The position numbers and the translations under genes were made by a program. From NCBI RefSeq assembly GCF_008014775.2, contig NZ_CP144914.1, positions 806,001-870,000 of the forward strand: DNA of 64,000 nt, given 5' to 3'. Origin of the DNA: Alkalicoccus halolimnae. Lineage in GTDB: Bacteria > Bacillota > Bacilli > Bacillales > Salisediminibacteriaceae. Shown one piece after another: positions 18,669 to 28,041 of the stretch; the first letter of the stretch is position 1; each line of letters opens with the position of its first letter. The notes below the pieces were generated by a model. That model ran no database searches, was not told the origin of the DNA, and worked only from the letters and a program-made list of their open reading frames with translations.

Positions 18669-19094
18669 TTATTTCACCATAAGAACAGGCGCTTTCACGT
18701 ACTTCAGCACCTTGTGGCTGACGCTGCCGAGCACCATAGTCTGAACAGTGCTCAAGCCGCGGCTGCCGATAACGAGCGTATCGTAAGAGCCGTTATTCGC
18801 ATGCTCAATGATCGGCTCGGAAATCCCGTCCTGACCATGTAAAACGGTAATTTCAACAGGGATGCCGGCTTCGTTGATCATTTCTTCATACTTTGTTAAA
18901 ATCTGCTTTCGTTTTCTGGAAGCATTGTCCGAATCCCCGTAATGGAGCACGTCGGTTTTGGACTTGCTGCCGGCCACTACGTAAAGAATCTCAATAGAAG
19001 ATCCTTCCTCAAGCTTCGCGAGTTCAATGGCTTTTTCGGTTGCGCGGTTACTGTGATCGGATCCATCAATTGCTAAAAGCAGGTTTTTAAACAT
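18669..19094 (-). CDS. Universal stress protein, UspA family
   Basis: 141 residues, standard length. It starts MFKNLLLAIDGSDHSNRA and ends with the nucleotide-binding signature GSRGLSTVQTMVLGSVSH, the G-2X-G-9X-G-S/T pattern of ATP-binding UspA proteins. It follows the SulP gene by 15 bp in the same operon. SulP-Usp pairs are seen in several bacteria and suggest that Usp modulates the transporter according to energy state; that link is inferred. Confidence 0.92.
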   Translation of the reverse strand: MFKNLLLAIDGSDHSNRATEKAIELAKLEEGSSIEILYVVAGSKSKTDVLHYGDSDNASRKRKQILTKYEEMINEAGIPVEITVLHGQDGISEPIIEHANNGSYDTLVIGSRGLSTVQTMVLGSVSHKVLKYVKAPVLMVK

Positions 19095-19109
19095 CAGCTA
19101 TTCCCTCCA

Positions 19110-20573
19110 TTAATGACCGGAAGCCTTGCTTAAGCCGCCGATCTTATCCATGAGTTCCCGGCTGCCGCGGTCGAGGCCGGTCACTTCCACGTCGACCCTG
19201 CGCTGTTCGTACTTATGCTCGATTTTGTCGATCGCCCCGGCTGCGGAATCGTCCCACAGGTGCGCATTCGACAGGTCGAGGACGACTTTTTTCACGTCCG
19301 CCTCAAAGTCGAGGTCCTCGACAAAGTCCTGCACGGACGCAAAAAACAGCTGGCCGTGCACTTCATAGGTGAGCGTGCGTGCTTTCACGTCGAAGTGCTC
19401 CTCGACGTTGATCTTGGACAGTTTCCAGGCAAAGAAGATTGCACTTAAAATAATACCAGTGAACACCCCGATTGCCAAGTCGTGCGTGTAGACGACAGTG
19501 GACACGACGACGACCATGACGATCGCGTCGGTGCGCGGCAGTTTATGCAGGTTGCGGAGCGACGACCAGTCAAACGTACCGATTGAAACCATGATCATCA
19601 CCCCGGCAAGCGCCGCCATCGGGATCTGCAGCACGAGGTTGTTCATAAGCAGGATCATCGCCATGAGCACGACACCGGCTGTGAGCGAGGAGAGCCGTCC
19701 CGTGCCGCCGGACTTGACGTTAATCACGGACTGGCCGATCATCGCACAGCCGGCCATGCCGCCGAAGAAACCGGTCGTCACGTTGGCAATGCCCTGTCCG
19801 CGGCTTTCCTTGTTCTTATCACTTTCCGTATCCGTCATATCATCGACAATGTTCTGTGTTAAGAGCGACTCGAGAATACCGACAATGGCAAGCGCCATAG
19901 ACGTCGGGAAGATAATCGCGAGCGTCTCGAAGTTCAAAGGGATGTCCGGCAGCAGGAACACCGGCAGCGTACTCGGCAGTGTCCCCATGTCGCCGACGGT
20001 GCGCACCCCGAAGTTCATCGTAATCGCAAGGCCGGTGACGACGACAATCGCGACGAGGGTCGACGGGACCGCCCGCGTAAAGCGCGGCAGGATATAAATA
20101 ATCCCGAGCGTCAGCGCCACGAGCGCGTACATGACCCACGTTTCATCGACAAAATGCTGCAGCTGCGACGTGAAGATGAGGATCGCAAGCGCGTTCACGA
20201 AGCCGATCATCACCGAACGCGGCACGAACTTCATGAACTTCGAGAGCCGGAAGACGCCGAAGAGAATCTGCAGCACTCCGGTTAAAATCGTTGCCGCGAG
20301 CAGGTACTCGAGCCCGTGCTGGTCGACAAGCGTAATCATCAGGAGCGCCATCGCACCGGTCGCAGCAGAGATCATCCCCGGGCGTCCGCCTATAAACGCG
20401 ATCACCACCGAAATACAGAAGCTGGCATAGAGCCCGACCATCGGGTCCACCCCGGCAATGATCGAGAAGGCAATCGCCTCGGGGATGAGCGCAAGCGCGA
20501 CCACAATCCCGGCGAGCAAATCGCCTTTCACGTTAGAGAACCATTCTTTTTTCACTTTTTCCACTGTAGTCAA
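19110..20573 (-). CDS. SulP-family inorganic anion transporter with STAS domain
   Basis: 487 residues from TTG 20573 (GTG 20582 is also in frame, but the ribosome site AAGAGGTG overlaps it). About 10-12 membrane helices, with the SulP signature region [24 protein letters not shown] near residue 35 and GNMTG-type [21 protein letters not shown] near 265, then a C-terminal STAS domain (about 390-487). Members carry sulfate or bicarbonate with Na+ or H+; the small size and Usp partner resemble bicarbonate-type SulP proteins. The gene reads noticeably more GC-rich than its neighbours. Confidence 0.88.
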   Translation of the reverse strand: MTTVEKVKKEWFSNVKGDLLAGIVVALALIPEAIAFSIIAGVDPMVGLYASFCISVVIAFIGGRPGMISAATGAMALLMITLVDQHGLEYLLAATILTGVLQILFGVFRLSKFMKFVPRSVMIGFVNALAILIFTSQLQHFVDETWVMYALVALTLGIIYILPRFTRAVPSTLVAIVVVTGLAITMNFGVRTVGDMGTLPSTLPVFLLPDIPLNFETLAIIFPTSMALAIVGILESLLTQNIVDDMTDTESDKNKESRGQGIANVTTGFFGGMAGCAMIGQSVINVKSGGTGRLSSLTAGVVLMAMILLMNNLVLQIPMAALAGVMIMVSIGTFDWSSLRNLHKLPRTDAIVMVVVVSTVVYTHDLAIGVFTGIILSAIFFAWKLSKINVEEHFDVKARTLTYEVHGQLFFASVQDFVEDLDFEADVKKVVLDLSNAHLWDDSAAGAIDKIEHKYEQRRVDVEVTGLDRGSRELMDKIGGLSKASGH

Positions 20574-20979
20574 TCCGTGCACCTCTTTCTTTTATAGGAA
20601 ATTTGTTCTGTTTTCAGGAAAATGGGGAATTTTGCAGGAGCCTGCTGCCGATACCGATCAATCAGCGTAGAGCTGGCTGACGGAGAAAAACAAACGGTGT
20701 TTTTCGTTGTTATCAGGCAGTGGCTGCTTCAAAAAGAAAACCCGAATTATCCAATTTGAGAATCCTTCCGTGAAGGACTCAATCCGTAAAGAACAAAAGG
20801 ATTATATCAACTCAACAAAAAAAAGCAAATCCGGATGTAAGCGTAAGTCATAAGTTGAATACTTTTATATACGCTGATTTACTTCTTTTTACTTGCTTAG
20901 TTCTTTTTTGAAAAAAGTTTATAAATGAAACAATTTCATAATGGAAGGCTATCTTATAATAAACGAATAAGGTAGATGA

Positions 20980-21115
20980 CCTCCGGTTCAGACGGACACT
21001 TTCCCAAAGGCTTGTCTCCAGCTCTGTCTTTTTACCATAAGCTGAAGTGGACATGGGGCGACTCCGGGGCTATGAAGGACGAGCACCACCCCGCACGACC
21101 GCAGGAAGGAAAAAG
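20980..21115 (+). repeat. Dispersed repeat family A, central fragment
   Basis: CTCTGTCTTTTTACCATAAG, CTGAAGTGGACATGGGGCGA, CTCCGGGGCTATGAAGGACG are the central part of family A; the right end is missing. The rest of the 20574-21266 gap (20620-20970) is AT-rich with no feature I can name. Confidence 0.7.
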
Positions 21116-21266
21116 AGAATCTCATACACGAGAAAAGAAAACGACTCAGATAAAGATTTACAGGAAATTTACATAGTCAATTAATTCTTAAACTTTTCAA
21201 CATACCTGCTCAATAATGATTTCATATAATCGGAGTATAGAGATAAAAGGAGGGAATAATCAGCTT

Positions 21267-22064
21267 ATGAATATTAAAGCCGTGTTTCTGGATATGGATG
21301 GAACCCTGTTAAAAGCAAACAATACGATATCGGAAAGAACAACCCAGGTCATTCACGAATTAACCGAAAGAGGAATTTATGTGTTTCTGGCTACAGGCAG
21401 GCATATGGATATCACTATCCCTTACCACCGGCAGCTGCGCTTAAGAACACCGCTTATCTGTTTGAACGGGTCTGCTGTCTATCACGGGTATTCCCTGGAT
21501 CCGCTGCAGCTGCGTACGATTGCTCCAGATCAAAAACTTCACCGTGCTTTACTAAAAGAAGAAACTAGAAATATCATTCTTCATACGGCAGAAGGACTTT
21601 ACTGCACGCAGGAAGATGAGATAATAAAAACGTGGATAGAAGAAGGGAAAAGACGACCGCTTCACATCGGTCCGCTTTCTGAAGAGCTGCCCGCTGGCAT
21701 TTTAAAGTACAGCATCCGCTCTGATAAATTCCTGCACCTTCCCAAACATTTATATAAGAAGCAGTGTGATTTCATCCGCTGGAATGATGGTTTTGAACTT
21801 ATCCGCAGAAACGTTTCCAAATGGTCCGCTGTTGAATATGCGCTGAATCAATACGGAATAAAAAAAGAAGAGGCAATTTCGTTTGGAGATGGTCCGAATG
21901 ATTTCGAAATGATCAGAGGCTGCGGCACCGGCGTAGCGATGGGAAATGCAATTGCTCCGCTGAAAAAAGCTGCAGATTTCGTGACGTATCATCACGAGGC
22001 AGACGGTATTGCCCGTTTTCTGGAAGAGAAGGTATTAGGTACACCTCTGATAAAGGCATTGTAA
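21267..22064 (+). CDS. Cof-type HAD-superfamily phosphatase
   Basis: 265 residues. HAD motif I FLDMDGTLLK near the start holds the nucleophile Asp; motif II is LATGR; motif III Lys is in the KWSAVEYAL region; motif IV is ISFGDGPNDFEMI. The Cof (type IIB cap) subfamily dephosphorylates sugar phosphates, FMN or other small phosphates; the substrate here is unknown. The frame opens at 21216, but ATG 21267 with GGAGGG upstream fits the family start. Confidence 0.87.
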   Translation: MNIKAVFLDMDGTLLKANNTISERTTQVIHELTERGIYVFLATGRHMDITIPYHRQLRLRTPLICLNGSAVYHGYSLDPLQLRTIAPDQKLHRALLKEETRNIILHTAEGLYCTQEDEIIKTWIEEGKRRPLHIGPLSEELPAGILKYSIRSDKFLHLPKHLYKKQCDFIRWNDGFELIRRNVSKWSAVEYALNQYGIKKEEAISFGDGPNDFEMIRGCGTGVAMGNAIAPLKKAADFVTYHHEADGIARFLEEKVLGTPLIKAL

Positions 22065-22477
22065 AACGGATCTGTTAACGATCGTTCTTATGGTCAAGAG
22101 TAGCTGAGGATCTTCCACTGACCGTCCGCCGGCATGTTCAGGTTGATGAACTTACAACTCAAAACTTCGATGCCCGCGCCATAACTATTTGTTATGACGC
22201 TTTTTACTATGTTCGATTTAAAACGCTTTTCATTTAACTGCCTTGAAAATAGAACATCAATATATGCTGAACTTCATAATTCGTTTCCGCCTCTGTAAAC
22301 AACTGCCTTCGATTACATGGAGCAGCGATTTTGCATCAATGGCTCTCGTAGTGTTTAATGTCGTCTATTAATGCGCCTGCGCTTTCCCGAAAGCAGAGCT
22401 GCAGCGGAGCTTCCTTTACCAAGTCAGCAGGGAAAGCTTTAAAGGCGTTTATATGTTAGCGGATGTAAGCGGAATCA
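22065..22477. repeat. Intergenic region with a decayed, inverted family A copy
   Basis: ACTGCCTTGAAAATAGAACA near 22238-22257 is the inverted right end of family A, and GCGATTTTGCATCAATGGCTC near 22328 resembles its inverted middle module. The rest is too degraded to assign. No gene seen. Confidence 0.45.
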
Positions 22478-22486
22478 TGCTATGAT
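22478..22486 (+). promoter_or_regulatory. Extended -10 promoter of nagA-nagB
   Basis: TGCTATGAT is an extended -10 (TGn + TATGAT), 26 bp before the GTG start and just upstream of the AAAGGAGGTG ribosome site. No clear -35 and no recognisable GntR-type operator was seen. Confidence 0.5.
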
Positions 22487-22512
22487 GAATGGAAGAAAAA
22501 GGAGGTGCAGCT

Positions 22513-23685
22513 GTGGAAAAAACTTTTGAAAATACCATTTTAATAGACGGATACGGAAATAGAGTCCGTTCCCCAGCTATAGCCATCACAGAAGAAGGGA
22601 CAATTGCCTCCATTAAAGAAGGGGAAGCTGCCACCTGCACGAACTACCTTCTGCCCGGATTTATTGATACTCATATTCACGGGGCAGCAGGGGCAGATGT
22701 CATGGACGGAACAGCAGAAGCATTGAAAATAATGCAGCAGGCTCTTCCTAAAGAGGGGACGACAGGTTTTCTGGCTACGACGCTGACAGCGTCACCTGAA
22801 GCACTGAATAAAGCACTTACAGAAGCAGCAAAAGCCATAAAAGAATCACGAGGAGGAGCAGGTCTTCTCGGCATTCATCTGGAAGGTCCTTTTATCAATG
22901 TAAAGCGGGCAGGAGCGCAGCCGGTTCAATGGGTTCAGCTCCCGGATCGCAATCTTTTCAGGCAGTTTCAGGAAACTTCCGGGAAAAATATACGTATCGT
23001 TACATTAGCTCCCGAACTTGCAGGATCCAGCGGTCTGCTTGAAGAAATAAAAAAGAGCGGAGGAATTGCTTCGGCCGGCCATACTGATGCCGGGTTTGCG
23101 GAGATGGAAGAAGCTGTCGAAGCCGGTGTTTCCCAGGTTACGCATATGTTTAACGCGATGCGCGGCCTGCACCACCGTGATATCGGCACAGCCGGAGCCG
23201 CCCTTCTGAAAGATGAAATTTTTGCAGAGCTGATAGCAGACGGGATTCACGTTTCACCAGCTGCTGTTTCCCTGCTTTATAAAAATAAGGGAGCAGAAAA
23301 GGTTCTTCTCATTACCGATGCTATGAGAGCGAAAAGCATGGCGGAAGGGACCTATACGCTCGGCGGAAATAAGGTGCACGTTAAAAACGGCCAGGCCGTA
23401 CTCGAAGATGGTACTCTCGCAGGAAGTGTGCTGAAAATGAACGAGGCATGCAGAAATATGATGAGCTGGACCGGCTGTTCTATTGAAGAAATTGTTCAGA
23501 TGAGTGCGGTCAATCCGGCCCGGCGGCTGGGGTTATCAGATAGAAAAGGGCGCCTTTCCGCCGGGATGGATGCTGATTTTACGATAGTTGATGAAGATTG
23601 GAATGTGCTGGAGGTTTATATAGGAGGGAAAGCGATTTACAGGAGGGAGGAACAGCATGAGAGTCATTCGGACAGCGGATTATGA
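22513..23685 (+). CDS. nagA: N-acetylglucosamine-6-phosphate deacetylase
   Basis: 390 residues from GTG 22513, placed by AAAAAGGAGGTG. It removes the acetyl group from GlcNAc-6-phosphate, feeding NagB. Metal-site motifs: GFIDTHIHGAAGAD near residue 50, LGIHLEGPFIN near 118, SAGHTDA, the FNAMRGLHHRD segment near 215 and LITDAMRA near 270. Amidohydrolase fold, typical length. nagB begins 29 bp before its end, so the pair is translationally coupled. Confidence 0.95.
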   Translation: MEKTFENTILIDGYGNRVRSPAIAITEEGTIASIKEGEAATCTNYLLPGFIDTHIHGAAGADVMDGTAEALKIMQQALPKEGTTGFLATTLTASPEALNKALTEAAKAIKESRGGAGLLGIHLEGPFINVKRAGAQPVQWVQLPDRNLFRQFQETSGKNIRIVTLAPELAGSSGLLEEIKKSGGIASAGHTDAGFAEMEEAVEAGVSQVTHMFNAMRGLHHRDIGTAGAALLKDEIFAELIADGIHVSPAAVSLLYKNKGAEKVLLITDAMRAKSMAEGTYTLGGNKVHVKNGQAVLEDGTLAGSVLKMNEACRNMMSWTGCSIEEIVQMSAVNPARRLGLSDRKGRLSAGMDADFTIVDEDWNVLEVYIGGKAIYRREEQHESHSDSGL

Positions 23686-24385
23686 GGAAATGAGCCGGGA
23701 AGCACTCGTATTTGTTATGGAAAGACTTCCGCACATTCGGGTGCTTGGTCTCGCAACAGGCGGTACACCGCTCCGCTTATATGAAAAATTGATTGAAGCT
23801 GTTCATGCAGGCGAAACGACGATGCGCCACGTGCATACAGTCAATCTGGATGAATACGTAGGTCTGGCTGATTCCCACCCGCAGAGTTATCATGCTTTCA
23901 TGAAAAAAAAGCTGTTTGACCCTCTCAACCTGACTCCGGAACAGACTCACCTCCCCTCAGGCACCGCAGAGGATCCCGAAGAAGAATGCCGCTCCTATGA
24001 AAAATTGATCCGGAGTCTGGGAGGGATAGATCTTCAGATGCTCGGCATTGGAGAAAACGGCCACATTGCTTTTAACGAACCGGGAAGTGCGTTTGACGGC
24101 AGAACGTCTGTAGTAAAACTGGCTCCTTCCACAAAAAAAGCAAATGCCCGCTTTTTTAAAGGGAATGAATTTGTTCCTGACAGGGCTGTCACGATGGGTA
24201 TTGGGACGATTTTAGAGGCAGAAGAGATTCTTCTGCTTGCTTCCGGGGAGAGAAAAGCGCAGGCTGTCCGCTGCATGCTCGAGGAAGAACCAGCAGAAAC
24301 ATGCCCGGCTTCCGCGCTGCAGAAACACGGCAGAGTAACCGTTATCGCTGATGAAGAAGCCTTGTCTTTATGCCGCAGCAGATGA
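23657..24385 (+). CDS. nagB: Glucosamine-6-phosphate deaminase
   Basis: 242 residues. It converts glucosamine 6-phosphate to fructose 6-phosphate and ammonia. Motifs: LGLATGGTPLRLYEKL near residue 35, the catalytic Asp region VNLDEYVGL near 65, and LGIGENGHIAFNEPG near 130. The internal ribosome site AGGAGGGAGGAACAGC within the end of nagA supports ATG 23657. The GntR regulator that usually completes nagAB in Bacillus is absent here. Confidence 0.96.
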   Translation: MRVIRTADYEEMSREALVFVMERLPHIRVLGLATGGTPLRLYEKLIEAVHAGETTMRHVHTVNLDEYVGLADSHPQSYHAFMKKKLFDPLNLTPEQTHLPSGTAEDPEEECRSYEKLIRSLGGIDLQMLGIGENGHIAFNEPGSAFDGRTSVVKLAPSTKKANARFFKGNEFVPDRAVTMGIGTILEAEEILLLASGERKAQAVRCMLEEEPAETCPASALQKHGRVTVIADEEALSLCRSR

Positions 24386-24430
24386 GGGATCTTCCACGTA
24401 TGAACCGCCCGTAAAGAAGGAGGAAAACAA

Positions 24431-24874
24431 ATGAAGCTCTTAACATTCGGGCTTATAACAGCCGCAGTTATTACTTTTCGATCGTGTGATGAACCGCCCC
24501 CGTACGAGAACATAGCTCTTTCTCTCCAGGCAGAATACATAAACGGCACGCTTCAGATACAACCTGTCATCATCAATGAAGGCAGCGCAGATGAAACGAT
24601 CCACTTTAATGAAAGTATTGCCTGGATTTCTGAAGTGAGCAGCGGCGAGGAAAGTTTGTATGGAGGTGAAGAAAAGGATCAGGAAGAGGGCACTCAAATT
24701 CTTCTTGAACCGGATGAAGTGTACGAAGGGGACGCGGTAAACCTGGACATCGATCCGGGAACATATACGGTAACGGCAGAAGCCTATTTTTTCCTGAGCG
24801 GTGAGGAAGAGGAGGAGCAGCAGCCTTATTATCATGATGTCCGCCAGAATATAGAAATTGAAGGAGGAGAATAA
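24431..24874 (+). CDS. Small exported protein of unknown function, possible BsuPI-like fold
   Basis: 147 residues. A short hydrophobic N-terminus (about 1-18) precedes FRSCDEPP; the Cys could be lipid-modified but the -3 to -1 residues (F-R-S) are a poor lipobox. The rest is acidic and beta-rich: IQPVIINEGSADETIHF and PGTYTVTAEAYFFLSG resemble the Ig-like intracellular proteinase inhibitor (BsuPI) type, a tentative match. GAAGGAGG ribosome site. It follows nagB by 45 bp and could be cotranscribed. Confidence 0.55.
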   Translation: MKLLTFGLITAAVITFRSCDEPPPYENIALSLQAEYINGTLQIQPVIINEGSADETIHFNESIAWISEVSSGEESLYGGEEKDQEEGTQILLEPDEVYEGDAVNLDIDPGTYTVTAEAYFFLSGEEEEEQQPYYHDVRQNIEIEGGE

Positions 24875-24922
24875 GAACACTGCTGTGCCGGTTGTGACAG
24901 CGCTGTCAATAATTAGTTAATT

Positions 24923-24963
24923 CTCAATAACGTATTGAGTTAAAGTGGAATTTATGGTATTAT
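24923..24963 (+). promoter_or_regulatory. Cold-shock gene promoter with inverted repeat over the -35
   Basis: TTGAGT (24935-24940), 17-bp spacer, TATTAT (24958-24963). The perfect inverted repeat CTCAATA / TATTGAG (24923-24939) covers the -35. The transcript would have a leader of about 105 nt before the start codon, as expected for csp mRNAs whose folding controls cold induction. Confidence 0.6.
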
Positions 24964-25073
24964 TTCCAATGTAAATCACTTGAACATGGAAACATCTTCT
25001 CGGCCTCGTTCTATAAGCAAGGCAGGAAATGGTTCACGTGCTTCAAATATTTTTAATAAGGAGGCCGTTATTG

Positions 25074-25274
25074 ATGACTACAGGCACAGTAAAATGGTTT
25101 AATGCAGAAAAAGGTTTTGGATTCATCGAGCGTGAAGACGGAGACGACGTATTCGTACATTTCTCTGCGATCCAGGCAGAAGGATTCAAAACGCTTGAAG
25201 AAGGCCAGAACGTTGAATTTGAAATTGTTGATGGAGACCGCGGACCGCAGGCAGCAAACGTAACAGCTGTATAA
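25074..25274 (+). CDS. Cold-shock protein, CspA family
   Basis: 66 residues, one OB-fold cold-shock domain. The RNA-binding motifs RNP1 (KGFGFIE) and RNP2 (VFVHFS) are intact. It binds single-stranded nucleic acid and acts as an RNA chaperone. ATG 25074 follows AATAAGGAGGCC; the frame extends upstream to 25029, but that extension is leader sequence. Single gene with its own terminator. Confidence 0.96.
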   Translation: MTTGTVKWFNAEKGFGFIEREDGDDVFVHFSAIQAEGFKTLEEGQNVEFEIVDGDRGPQAANVTAV

Positions 25275-25312
25275 TCAACTGCCGGTAACCCGGACTTAAC
25301 AGAAGCACAGAG

Positions 25313-25348
25313 AGGCTGTCCTGAACCTTTTCAGGGCAGCCTTTTTTC
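25313..25348 (+). terminator. Terminator of the cold-shock gene
   Basis: Stem AGGCTGTCCTGAA / TTCAGGGCAGCCT followed by six T, 38 bp after the stop. Confidence 0.85.
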
Positions 25349-25398
25349 TATAATTGAAGGGGAAAACGTGGTACGATTTTTAGAAAGGAGGGAAAACG

Positions 25399-26391
25399 AT
25401 GGTGACGATTAATGATATCGCGACGCGGGCAGGCGTTTCGAGAACTACTGTTTCGAGAGTAATTAACCAGTCAGGATATGTAAGTGAAAAAGCACGTGAA
25501 AAAATCCGGCTCGTCATTGAGGAAACCGGCTATGTTCCGAGTGAACATGCGAAGTCGCTGCGCCTGCAGCGGACGAAAGTTGTCGGCGTCATTCTGCCGA
25601 AAATCAGTACCGAGACCACGAGCCGGATTGTCGGTGGAATAGATAAAGAGTTGAGCGGGGAAGGCTATCAGATCCTGCTGGCCAATTCCAACCTGGAAAT
25701 GGCGAAAGAAATTGAACATTTGAAACTGCTGAAAAGCCGACGAGTGGACGGTATTATACTTATCGCTACCAATACAGAGCCGGAACTGCTGGAGACGATT
25801 GATTCGCTGAGTGTTCCAATTGTAGCAGTCGGCCAGGACATCCCCGGCATCTCTTCCGTCGTTTACGATGACTACAGGGCAGCAGCGATGCTTACTGAGG
25901 AAATTATAAAAAAGGGCCACACCCGCATCGCTTTTATCGGGGTGGAGAAATCTGATTACGCAGTCGGTGTTGTTCGAAAAAAGGCCTTTTTGGAAACGAT
26001 GGAGAAGTACCATCTTCCCGTGAAAGATGAATGGGTCCAGACAGCCACATTCAGCATAGCTGCCGGAGAAGAAGCTGCAGAAGCAATACTGAAAACAGAG
26101 CAGGAAGTACCAACAGCTATTTTTGCTGTTACAGACCGGCTGGCGGTCGGTGCCATGCAGACGCTGCGGAGGAAAAATTACCGTCTGCCGGAAGACATGG
26201 CGGTTGTCGGAATGGGAGCTTCGGACATGTCAGCCTATATAACGCCTGCGCTGACGACTGTTGACTATCATTATGAAGCAGCCGGCAGGGAAGCCTCACG
26301 AATGCTTCTGCAGACTCTAAAAAAAGGTGAAAAGAAAGTCGAAAAATCCCGAATGAAGTATAGACTTTTAGAAAGGAATAGTTTATCATAG
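25399..26391 (+). CDS. LacI-family transcriptional regulator, probably of the adjacent PTS gene
   Basis: 330 residues. The N-terminal helix-turn-helix MVTINDIATRAGVSRTTVSRVIN and hinge are standard LacI; residues 60-330 are a periplasmic-binding-like sensor (VVGVILPKISTETTSRIVGG and IFAVTDRLAVGAMQTLR). By similarity of layout to ScrR/SacR-type regulators it probably controls sucrose-type sugar uptake. Two palindromic sites lie between it and the EIIBC gene, the first overlapping its own stop region. Confidence 0.9.
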   Translation: MVTINDIATRAGVSRTTVSRVINQSGYVSEKAREKIRLVIEETGYVPSEHAKSLRLQRTKVVGVILPKISTETTSRIVGGIDKELSGEGYQILLANSNLEMAKEIEHLKLLKSRRVDGIILIATNTEPELLETIDSLSVPIVAVGQDIPGISSVVYDDYRAAAMLTEEIIKKGHTRIAFIGVEKSDYAVGVVRKKAFLETMEKYHLPVKDEWVQTATFSIAAGEEAAEAILKTEQEVPTAIFAVTDRLAVGAMQTLRRKNYRLPEDMAVVGMGASDMSAYITPALTTVDYHYEAAGREASRMLLQTLKKGEKKVEKSRMKYRLLERNSLS

Positions 26392-26453
26392 TGTTGAAAT
26401 CGATTACACAGTGATATTCTCTCTTTTTGAACAATGTGGAATCGATCACACAC
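26392..26453 (+). promoter_or_regulatory. Two LacI-type operators upstream of the PTS gene
   Basis: Both sites are centred on ATCGAT: TGAAATCGATTACA within 26395-26408 (centre 26401/26402) and TGTGGAATCGATCACACA (26435-26452, centre 26443/26444). Centre spacing is 42 bp, four helical turns, which favours cooperative binding. The palindromes resemble operators of sucrose-type LacI regulators. I could not place a confident -35/-10 pair. Confidence 0.6.
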
Positions 26454-26499
26454 CGTCGTTTTTGTCATCACAGACTGATAATCAGAAAGGGGTATGATT

Positions 26500-27879
26500 A
26501 TGGCAGATGAAAATCGTCAGATAGCAGAAGAGCTGATCGAAGCTGTCGGCGGCCAGGAAAACATTTCCTCTGTAGCCCACTGCGCCACGAGGCTTCGGAT
26601 CATGGTTAAAGACCGTGAAAAAATTGACCAGCCGCGCGTGGAGGAACTCGACAAAGTAAAAGGTGCTTTTTACAATGCCGGTCAGTTTCAGGTTATTTTC
26701 GGCACGGGTACTGTAAACCGCATTCACGAACAGGTCGTTGCATTAGGCGTATCGGAATCATCAAAATCCGAACAAAAAGAAGAAACAAAAAACCAGGGTA
26801 ATGCAATTCAGAGACTGCTGCGTACCTTCGGTGATATTTTCGTACCGATTATTCCTGTTCTTGTTGCTACTGGTCTCTTTATGGGACTTCGCGGACTTAT
26901 AACTAATCTCATGCCCGGAGCCCTTCCTGAAAACTTCATATTATACACGCAGGTTTTAACTGATACCGCCTTTGCTTTCCTGCCGGCATTAATCGCCTGG
27001 TCAGCTTTCCGGGTATTCGGAGGAAGCCCGGTTATTGGTATCGTACTTGGACTTATGCTCGTTAATCCGGCTCTGCCGAACGCTTATGATGTAGGTTCCG
27101 GAGATGCGGATCCGATTATGTTTTTAGGATTTATTCCTGTCATTGGTTATCAAGGCTCGGTTCTGCCGGCTTTCATTGCCGGTTACTTCGGGGCGAAGCT
27201 CGAAAAGTGGCTCCGCCAGCGAGTCCCGGAAGCACTGGATCTGATTTTAACTCCATTCCTCACGCTGCTTATTATGATTACAGCAGCCCTGTTTTTCCTC
27301 GGCCCGATTTTCTCTGCCGTAGAATCAGGAATAATGGTTGGAGCAACTTTTGTACTTGAACTGCCATTCGGTCTCAGCGGGTTAATTATCGGGGGGCTGC
27401 ACCAGGTTATCGTTATTACCGGTGTCCACCACATATTCAACCTCTTTGAGATTCAACTGCTTGCAGAAGACGGCTTGAACCCGTTCAACGCGCTTATCAC
27501 TGCCGGCATCGCAGCACAAGGCGGGGCGGCTCTAGCAGTTGGTCTGAAGACAAAGTCAAAAAAGCTGAAAACACTTGCACTGCCATCTTCTCTATCTGCC
27601 TTTTTAGGTATTACCGAACCGGCTATCTTCGGTGTTAACCTCCGGTACATTAAACCGTTTGCAATGGCACTGATCGGCGGTGCAGCAGGTGGATTTTTCG
27701 CAGCGCTGTTTAATCTGCAGGCAACAGGTATGGCGATTACCGTCATTCCCGGAACGCTTCTGTACGTAGACAGCCTCTTATCCGTTGCGCTTTACGCCCT
27801 GACAAACATTATTGCAGCAGGCGTAGCATTTGCACTTACCTGGACGGTCGGTTTCTCTGACGATATGCTTGATAAATAA
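26500..27879 (+). CDS. PTS transporter EIIBC, sucrose/trehalose class
   Basis: 459 residues from ATG 26500 (ATG 26494 is one base from the ribosome site). EIIB spans about 1-85 with the phosphorylated Cys in SSVAHCATRLRIMVKDR; EIIC follows with about ten helices and the conserved GVHHIFNLFEIQLL and TEPAIFGVNLR. The sequence is closest in pattern to sucrose-specific EIIBC. It lacks an EIIA domain, so it must borrow one (for example the glucose EIIA). No phosphosucrase gene lies beside it, so the sugar is uncertain. Confidence 0.88.
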   Translation: MADENRQIAEELIEAVGGQENISSVAHCATRLRIMVKDREKIDQPRVEELDKVKGAFYNAGQFQVIFGTGTVNRIHEQVVALGVSESSKSEQKEETKNQGNAIQRLLRTFGDIFVPIIPVLVATGLFMGLRGLITNLMPGALPENFILYTQVLTDTAFAFLPALIAWSAFRVFGGSPVIGIVLGLMLVNPALPNAYDVGSGDADPIMFLGFIPVIGYQGSVLPAFIAGYFGAKLEKWLRQRVPEALDLILTPFLTLLIMITAALFFLGPIFSAVESGIMVGATFVLELPFGLSGLIIGGLHQVIVITGVHHIFNLFEIQLLAEDGLNPFNALITAGIAAQGGAALAVGLKTKSKKLKTLALPSSLSAFLGITEPAIFGVNLRYIKPFAMALIGGAAGGFFAALFNLQATGMAITVIPGTLLYVDSLLSVALYALTNIIAAGVAFALTWTVGFSDDMLDK

Positions 27880-27886
27880 GGTACAG

Positions 27887-27929
27887 CTCTGGGTTTCGGA
27901 ATGTTTTCCGGCTCCCGGAGTTTTTTTAT
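27887..27929 (+). terminator. Terminator of the PTS gene
   Basis: Imperfect stem CTCTGGGTTTCGGAA / TTCCGGCTCCCGGAG followed by seven T, eight bases after the stop. Confidence 0.7.
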
Positions 27930-28041
27930 TTTTCCACGAATGCTTAGCGTTCACCCTCGACTGATAAATTCCCCGTTGAAGACCTTTATGGAGTTTGGTA
28001 TATTTATAAATAGTTTTCATTAAAAATACGGAGGTTATTTT

